Assembly: GCA_035448065.1 (NCBI GenBank)
Contig: DAOTIG010000057.1
Coordinates: 1 to 19,553 of the forward strand
Source: Phosphoribacter sp035448065
Lineage (GTDB): Bacteria; Actinomycetota; Actinomycetes; Actinomycetales; Dermatophilaceae
DNA: 19,553 nt
Direction of reading: 5' to 3'
The position numbers and the translations under genes were made by a program. The notes beneath the pieces were generated by a model that was not told the DNA's origin, made no database searches, and saw only the letters and a list, made by a program, of their open reading frames with translations. This document shows, piece after piece, positions 14,468-19,553 of this stretch. The first letter of the stretch is position 1. Each line of letters opens with the position of its first letter.

Positions 14468-17167
14468 ATGTACCAGAAGGGCCTTGGCCGATTCAAGTTC
14501 TACGTCGGCATCAGCTCGCTCGACCAGGTGGCCACCCGCGAGGACCGCGTGTGCGTGCTCAACATCCTCGGTGGGGAGTCCCGCGACGTCACCCCGGTGA
14601 GCCACGAGTACTCCGGCGGCAACGTCGTCTTCGGCACCTCACCCGGACGTGGGGGCCGGACCCTCGAGACCGCCCTGGGCGGCATACCCGTCTATGACAC
14701 CGTCGCCGACGGCATGGCCGACGGGCACCGCTTCAACGCCGGCGTCGTCTACCTGCCCCCGGCGGCCGCCCGGCACGGTGTCGGCGAGCTCATCCGGGTC
14801 AACCCGGACCTCGAGAAGATCTTCATCGTCACCGAGAAGATCCCCGCGCACGACGCCCGCGAGATCCGGGCGATGGGCCAGCTCAACGGGATCGACATCT
14901 TCGGCGCCAACAGCCTCGGCGTCGCCGACTCGTGGCATCACGTCCGCATCGGCGGAGCCCTGGGCGGCAACACCCCGAGCGAGGCGCTGCGCAAGGGCTC
15001 GATCGCGATCCTGTCCAACTCGGGCAACTTCACGACGACCATCGCCACCTATCTGCGGATGGGCGGCTGGGGCACGACAACCCTCATCTCCAGCGGCAAG
15101 GACGTCTACATCCATTACGCCGCACCAGAGTTCGCGTATGCGCTCGCGAACGACGCCCGCACCAAGGCGGCCGTGCTCTACGTCGAGCCGGGTGGCTACT
15201 ACGAGCTCGACGCCGACTTCACCAAGCCGATCGTCGCCTGCGTCGTCGGCCGGTGGAAGAGCCGGCTCACCCGCGCCGTCGGCCATGCCGGCGCGATGGG
15301 CGGCAGCGGCGACGACGCGGCCGCCAAGGAGCGGTGGCTCATGGACAAGCTCGAGGTGGCGGACATCTACACCCCCGAGCACCCCGTGCACTCCCAGTGG
15401 GGCGCGGTGGTCACGAACATCGCGCACATCCCCGAGGCGCTCACCGCGGTGATGGCCAAGCACGGTGTGCAACCCGACTTCGCGCCCGAGGGGAGCCTCG
15501 AGCTCAAGCCGTGGTTCGGCAGCAACCGCGGGCTCGCCCTGCCGCCCGAGCTCGACCTGCCGGTCACCGTGGCGATGCCGCCCTACGACGAGCAGATCCG
15601 GGCACTCGACGAGCAGATCGGCGCAGTGCCGCCACGCCAGTCGATGAAGGACGCGTCCGCCGCGTCGTTCATGGACCCCGCCACCCAGGTCTCGCACCTG
15701 CGCGGCACCTCGATCCTCACCGCAGCGAGCCACTCGATGGAGGCCAACATCGTGCTGGCTCTGTTGGGGCGCAAGGCAACTGCGATCGACGAGGCACTGG
15801 TCAACGTCGCCGTCGGAGCCCGCCTGTGCCTGCACGGCACGCCGCACCTGGCAGCAGCGAGCGCGGCGCGCGCCGCCGGCAACACCCCGAACGTCGTCGC
15901 CGCCGCGGCCGTCGCGCTGTGCGGCCCGGCGACGACGCACGCTGCCCGCTCGGCCACGGCCGGGATGATCGACTTGTTCGCGCACCGGGGACTCACGGAC
16001 CCGTGCGACGCGGCATACGACTGCTCGGCCGTGACGCCGAGCGACGAGTTGCGGGCTCTCGTCACCACGGCTGAGCCGGACCCGCTCGCCGAGGCGATGC
16101 TGCACGGGCTCGTCGCCCGGGGCGTCGACCCGGTCTTCGTCCGCTGGCTGCGCGGGCTCGACGGGCATCCGAGCGCCACCGGGGTGACGGCCGCGACGGC
16201 CCTCACCCTTGCCTGGCAGCCGTTGCTGGACAAGCAGATCAGCCGGACCACGGCACAGGAGCTGCCCTGGTGGATGGAGCTGTTCGCGACGATCGTCGGC
16301 GCCGCGGCGCCGGAGGCGCTGCACGAACCGGGGCGCTTCGCGGCATACGACATCAGCGAGCTTCTCGATCGGGCGTCGTTGACCGAGCTGGCCGCGACGG
16401 CGCTCCTCGGGCACCGGCCGGACGAGGCGACGATCGCGGACTTCCGGATGCTCAGCGGGCTGCTGCTCACCAACGGACCCGGGTCGATCACCGCCCAGGG
16501 CGCCAAGGGAGCGGTCTCCGCCGACGGCCCGCAGACGCCGGAGCGGGTGCTGCTCAACAAGGCGATGATGGGCTTCCTCACGCACGCCGGATACTCGCAC
16601 GGCGGCAACGGCTTCGAGGGAATCGCCTTCCTGCTCAAGCGATTCCATGGCGTCGAGCTTGAGGACCCGGGAGATCCGATGCACGGACTCGACCTCACCG
16701 CGATGGCCCGCCGGTATGCCGCGGAGTACGGCGAGGTGAAGGTGCGCAGCAAGGCGGCCGGTGCACTCAAGGCCGACACGATCCCATGCATCAACCACCC
16801 CGTCTTCAAGGGCAAGCCGGTCAACGTCGACCCACGGGAGGAGTACGTGCGCGAGACGATGGAGCGGCAGGGCCGCTACAACGTCTTCCACGACTACTAC
16901 CGCCACCTCGTCGTGGCCCTGCATGACGAGGGCGTCACGAAGAACGTCTTCGCCGTCAACGTCGACGCGCTCATCGCGACCCTGCTGCTGAGGATGCTGT
17001 GGCCTGCCTATCGCTCCGGCGAGGTCGGCGAGGCGCAGCTGTCGAATGCCGCCTTCACGGCCTTCCTCTTCGGCCGGATGATCGGCTGCGCCGCCGAGGT
17101 CGACGACCACCTGAACCGGGCAAGGACATGGACACCCGGACGGCCCAGTCGGCACTCACCCTGGTGA
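14468..17167 (+). CDS. ATP-citrate-lyase-like large subunit: CoA-ligase plus citrate-synthase-like lyase (AclA-like, enlarged)
   Basis: The product has 899 residues, about 290 more than usual AclA (roughly 610). Residues 1-125 form a CoA-binding Rossmann domain; 160-310 the CoA-ligase domain with the phosphohistidine site GHAGAMGGSGDD (His273). After a linker the rest is citrate-synthase-like. Residues 605-890 fit the citryl-CoA lyase module: YDISELL, LTNGPGS, HAGYSHGGNGFEG (His711), NHPVFKG (His777), and NVDALIA (Asp833), ending FLFGRMIGCAAEVDDHLNRAR as in ACLY. Residues 405-605 look like an extra, more degenerate copy with LCLHGTP (His456) and GPATTHAARSA (His491). The ATG is preceded by GAGAGGAGACGAGA. 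Together with the upstream subunit it could cleave citrate to acetyl-CoA and oxaloacetate, or run a related thioester reaction. Confidence 0.8.
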   Translation: MYQKGLGRFKFYVGISSLDQVATREDRVCVLNILGGESRDVTPVSHEYSGGNVVFGTSPGRGGRTLETALGGIPVYDTVADGMADGHRFNAGVVYLPPAAARHGVGELIRVNPDLEKIFIVTEKIPAHDAREIRAMGQLNGIDIFGANSLGVADSWHHVRIGGALGGNTPSEALRKGSIAILSNSGNFTTTIATYLRMGGWGTTTLISSGKDVYIHYAAPEFAYALANDARTKAAVLYVEPGGYYELDADFTKPIVACVVGRWKSRLTRAVGHAGAMGGSGDDAAAKERWLMDKLEVADIYTPEHPVHSQWGAVVTNIAHIPEALTAVMAKHGVQPDFAPEGSLELKPWFGSNRGLALPPELDLPVTVAMPPYDEQIRALDEQIGAVPPRQSMKDASAASFMDPATQVSHLRGTSILTAASHSMEANIVLALLGRKATAIDEALVNVAVGARLCLHGTPHLAAASAARAAGNTPNVVAAAAVALCGPATTHAARSATAGMIDLFAHRGLTDPCDAAYDCSAVTPSDELRALVTTAEPDPLAEAMLHGLVARGVDPVFVRWLRGLDGHPSATGVTAATALTLAWQPLLDKQISRTTAQELPWWMELFATIVGAAAPEALHEPGRFAAYDISELLDRASLTELAATALLGHRPDEATIADFRMLSGLLLTNGPGSITAQGAKGAVSADGPQTPERVLLNKAMMGFLTHAGYSHGGNGFEGIAFLLKRFHGVELEDPGDPMHGLDLTAMARRYAAEYGEVKVRSKAAGALKADTIPCINHPVFKGKPVNVDPREEYVRETMERQGRYNVFHDYYRHLVVALHDEGVTKNVFAVNVDALIATLLLRMLWPAYRSGEVGEAQLSNAAFTAFLFGRMIGCAAEVDDHLNRARTWTPGRPSRHSPW

Positions 17168-17214
17168 GCTGAGCGGCCCCGGGGGCGTCGCGACCTGACA
17201 CGACAGACACGAAA

Positions 17215-17316
17215 CGACACGCCGTCGCCTCCTGGAGTAACCGCTTACCTGGGCATCCGTGCCGTACGGCACGGATGCCCAGGTAAGCGGTTACTCCGGG
17301 TAGGGGCGGCGTGTCG
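17215..17316. repeat. 102-bp palindromic element, copy 2
   Basis: This is symmetric about 17265/17266. The inner 64 bp (17234-17297) form a perfect palindrome identical to copy 1, followed by one mismatch (17233/17298), two pairs, an unpaired stretch, and the same 10-bp outer arms CGACACGCCG (17215-17224) and CGGCGTGTCG (17307-17316). It lies between convergent genes: 47 bp after the stop of the large subunit, and overlapping the last seven codons and stop of the minus-strand hydroxylase gene. It may end transcription from both sides. The two copies are 4,238 bp apart and bracket exactly the two-gene operon. Confidence 0.95.
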
Positions 17317-18259
17317 GGGTGGTCGGGGTGGTCGGGCGCCAGCCGGGTGGGCCGAGCACGTGGCCGAGCTTGGCCCGCCAGCCGCGGGCGGCGCGGACGT
17401 CACGGGCGATCGCGGCATACTCGTGGAAGGCGATGGTGACCGGGTTGAAGGTGTCGATGTTCGTCGTCAACCCATAGCGGACGCGCTCCCGTTCCGGCTC
17501 GAAGGTGCCGAACCAGCGGTCCCAGAGGATGAGGATGCCGCCGTAGTTGCGGTCGAGGTACTGGCTGTTGCTGCCGTGGTGGACCCGGTGGTGCGAGGCG
17601 GTGTCGAGCACGTACTCGATCGGGCGGGGCAGCCGGTCGACGACCTCGGTGTGCACCCAGTACTGGTAGAGCAGGTTGAGCTGGCCGGCGAGCGCAACCT
17701 GGCGTGGGGTGAAGCCGAGCAGGTACATCGGCCAGATCACCCAGTCGGCCAGCACCCCGGTCCACGACTGGCGCAGCGCGGTCGAGAGGTTGTAGCGCTC
17801 GGACGAGTGGTGGTTGACGTGGCCGGCCCACAGCAGCCGGACCTCGTGACCCCACCGGTGTCGCCAGTAGTAGAGCAGGTCCCACAGCAGGATCGCCGTG
17901 ACGACCGCGCCGCGTCGGCTGCCGAGCCGGGCGCGGTGGGCCGGGCCGGTGCGGGTGAGGCGCTCGTGCAGGGGGCCGAGAGCCCGCTCGGTGGCCACTC
18001 CCACGGCGAGCATGCCGATGCCCATGGCGAGGCTCGCCGCGGCGTCGCGCAGCTCGTAGCCGACCGGGCGGGCCACATTGGACACCTCGGCCGGCAGGTC
18101 GGCGTCGGGGGCGACGGTCGCCCGGCGCCGCAGCGCCAGGTGCTCGATGAGCATCGTCACGGTGAAGGCGGGGATGGCGACCTTGGTGAGGTCGACGTGC
18201 CCGCCGCGGCCCCGCAGGACGGCGGCCAGCGTCGGGAGCGCTCGTGGCATGCCGTGCAT
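17291..18259 (-). CDS. Sterol desaturase / fatty acid hydroxylase superfamily membrane protein
   Basis: The product has 322 residues and is an integral membrane, non-haem di-iron oxygenase of the fatty acid hydroxylase/sterol desaturase superfamily. The histidine clusters that bind the two irons are present: HRWGH (134-138), HVNHH (147-151), His203 in YWVHTEV and HHRVHH (223-228), set between hydrophobic helices, and then NYGGILILWDRWFGTF (238-253), a typical segment. The lipid substrate is not predictable. The start is uncertain: ATG at 18259 or 18250; neither has a good ribosome site. The C-terminal residues TRRPYPE and the stop codon are encoded by the right arm of palindrome copy 2, and just before them lies a PTTPTTP tract, so the native end of the protein may have been altered by the element. 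Confidence 0.88.
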   Translation of the reverse strand: MHGMPRALPTLAAVLRGRGGHVDLTKVAIPAFTVTMLIEHLALRRRATVAPDADLPAEVSNVARPVGYELRDAAASLAMGIGMLAVGVATERALGPLHERLTRTGPAHRARLGSRRGAVVTAILLWDLLYYWRHRWGHEVRLLWAGHVNHHSSERYNLSTALRQSWTGVLADWVIWPMYLLGFTPRQVALAGQLNLLYQYWVHTEVVDRLPRPIEYVLDTASHHRVHHGSNSQYLDRNYGGILILWDRWFGTFEPERERVRYGLTTNIDTFNPVTIAFHEYAAIARDVRAARGWRAKLGHVLGPPGWRPTTPTTPTRRPYPE

Positions 18260-18277
18260 GTTACTCGCCGGTAGTCA

Positions 18278-18307
18278 TTGACCCGAACCGACGAGCGGAG
18301 TAGGAAT
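18278..18307 (+). promoter_or_regulatory. Sigma-70-type promoter of the HelD/HelR-like gene
   Basis: TTGACC at 18278-18283 is a near-consensus -35 box, and after a 17-bp spacer TAGGAAT at 18301-18307 serves as the -10. This is the best canonical promoter in the window. Transcription would start near 18313, leaving a 30-nt leader with GGAGG at 18329-18333, 9 nt before the ATG. The element lies in the 83-bp gap shared with the divergent hydroxylase gene. Confidence 0.65.
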
Positions 18308-18342
18308 GCTCCTCCCCCTTCTCGCGCCGGAGGTGCTTCGCC

Positions 18343-19553
18343 ATGCCCGTGCCCGACCACCCTCCCGATCCGCACCACACCACCACCGCCGCCGCCACCA
18401 CCCCCACGGCGCAGGACCCCGAGCTGGGCCGTGAGCAGGCCCACCTCGACCGGTCCCGCGCCGAGCTCGCCCGGATGCGCCGCAAGACAGAGGCGTTGCG
18501 CGACAACGCTGTTGCCGGCGACAGGGTCTCCAGCGAGTTCCTCGCCCTCACCCTGCACGAGCGGGTCAAGACCCTCGCCGACGACCCCACCTCGACCCTC
18601 TTCTTCGGCCGGATCGGTCTCGACCACGACGTCGAGGGCCACGCCGACTGGTACATCGGGCGCCGGCACATCCACGACGAGCACGGCGACCCGCTCGTCA
18701 TCGACTGGCGCGCCGACCTCTCCGGCGCCTTCTACCGCGCCACCCGCACCGACCCGATGGGCGTCACCCTGCGCCGGCGCTTCGGCGTCGACTCCGGGCT
18801 GCTCACGGCATACGAGGACGAGCATCTGCAGGACCGCACCGAGGGCGAACGACGCAGCGCCATCCTGCAGGCCGAGATCGAGCGGCCACGCGTGGGGCCG
18901 ATGCGCGACATCGTCGCGACCATCCAGCCCGAGCAGGACGAGATCGTCCGGGCCGGGCTCGCGACGAGCATCTGCGTCCAGGGCGCGCCCGGCACCGGCA
19001 AGACCGCGGTCGGACTGCACCGCGCCGCCTGGCTGCTCTACGCCCACCGCGATCGGCTCTCCCGCGCGGGAGTGCTCGTCGTCGGGCCGAACGTCGCCTT
19101 CCTTGAGCACATCGGGGCGGTGCTGCCGGCGCTCGGCGAGGTCGAGGTGCGTCACACGACAGCCGCCGACCTCGTCGCCAGCGCTCCGGCCAAGGGCAGC
19201 GACCCCACGGATCGCGCTGTGCTCAAAGGCGATTCGCGGATGGCCGAGGTCCTCCACCGCGCGGTGTGGGCGCAGGTCCGGCCCGCGACCGAGCCACTCG
19301 TCGTCCCTCGCGGCGCCCGCAAGTGGCGCATCCCGTCGTATGCCGTGCAGGACGTTCTCGACGAGCTGCGCGACCGTGGGGTTCGCTACGGCGCGGCCGG
19401 CGCGATGCTGCCGCAACGGCTGGCCCACCTCGTCCTGCTCGCGATGGAGCGCTCCGGGGACTCGCCCGACGACCGGGTGCAGGACGCCGTCGCCCGCAGC
19501 ACCGCGGTGCGGTCGTATGCCGCGTCGCTCTGGCCGACCGTCGAGCCCCGCGC
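18343..19553 (+). CDS. helD: HelD/HelR-type RNA polymerase-recycling ATPase (3' partial)
   Basis: The frame is open from the ATG at 18343 to the window end; 403 residues are visible of an expected 700 or so. Features in order: a short His/Thr/Pro-rich leader (1-25), a charged helix (residues 28-55, GREQAHLDRSRAELARMRR) expected to be part of the coiled-coil arm that enters the RNA polymerase secondary channel, the family segment FFGRIGLD-WYIGRRHI-LVIDWRADLSGAFYRAT, and a UvrD-like ATPase domain with Walker A GAPGTGKT (Lys220) followed by AVGLHRAAWLLY. HelD proteins free stalled RNA polymerase from DNA; actinobacterial HelR can displace rifampicin. I see no obvious rifampicin-associated element in the 83-bp upstream gap. 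The actual role in drug tolerance is inference. Confidence 0.88.
   Translation, partial: MPVPDHPPDPHHTTTAAATTPTAQDPELGREQAHLDRSRAELARMRRKTEALRDNAVAGDRVSSEFLALTLHERVKTLADDPTSTLFFGRIGLDHDVEGHADWYIGRRHIHDEHGDPLVIDWRADLSGAFYRATRTDPMGVTLRRRFGVDSGLLTAYEDEHLQDRTEGERRSAILQAEIERPRVGPMRDIVATIQPEQDEIVRAGLATSICVQGAPGTGKTAVGLHRAAWLLYAHRDRLSRAGVLVVGPNVAFLEHIGAVLPALGEVEVRHTTAADLVASAPAKGSDPTDRAVLKGDSRMAEVLHRAVWAQVRPATEPLVVPRGARKWRIPSYAVQDVLDELRDRGVRYGAAGAMLPQRLAHLVLLAMERSGDSPDDRVQDAVARSTAVRSYAASLWPTVEPR

Noticed and set aside
13096..17155. Very long minus-strand open frames (466 and 838 codons) opposite the ATP-citrate-lyase-like genes
   Set aside because: They are the mirror of real genes in high-GC DNA. 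Their products are rich in Arg, Asp, Val and Gly without domain features, while the plus strand shows clear enzyme motifs throughout.
12977..17316. Composite transposon ended by the two palindromes
   Set aside because: There is no transposase, no target-site duplication could be recognised, and the inner genes carry the same GTATGCCG word as the rest of the window, so they look native. Kept only as a possible cassette.

Overview
The window is chromosomal DNA from a high-GC actinobacterium. High GC, GTG starts, TANNNT-type -10 boxes (two to three of them placed so that mRNA would be leaderless) and actinobacterial families (DUF2530, DUF3027, bacterial XPB with its partner, HelD/HelR) all fit. 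A very common octamer, GTATGCCG, makes me think of Micrococcales, perhaps Intrasporangiaceae; this placement is inference.

Layout: (1) 2-1872: two permeases of a BMP-type nucleoside/sugar ABC importer, the first cut by the window edge. (2) 1936-3803: a small DUF2530 membrane protein converges on a DUF3027 gene that overlaps an upstream cold-shock gene. This stretch is crowded with short tandem repeats. (3) 3934-10351: an XPB-partner protein with a WYL-like tail, an antisense HMG-CoA lyase, a disordered SPYGQ-repeat membrane protein, and the XPB helicase. (4) 10389-12974: an unknown membrane protein, a small conserved protein and an HtrA-type membrane serine protease. (5) 12977-17316: two nearly identical 102-bp palindromic elements bracketing a two-gene operon. 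The operon resembles ATP-citrate lyase: an ATP-grasp/citrate-binding subunit and a long CoA-ligase/citrate-synthase-like subunit. (6) 17291-19553: a fatty-acid hydroxylase/sterol desaturase family protein whose last codons lie inside the second palindrome, and, divergently, the start of a HelD/HelR-type RNA polymerase-recycling ATPase.

The most noteworthy items are the ATP-citrate-lyase-like pair, whose large subunit appears to hold two tandem citrate-synthase-like modules; the paired palindromes around it; and the genome-style word GTATGCCG, seen 28 times on the two strands, where about one would be expected by chance. No tRNA, rRNA, CRISPR array, transposase or phage gene was seen. All family calls were made by reading the translated sequence, without database searches.
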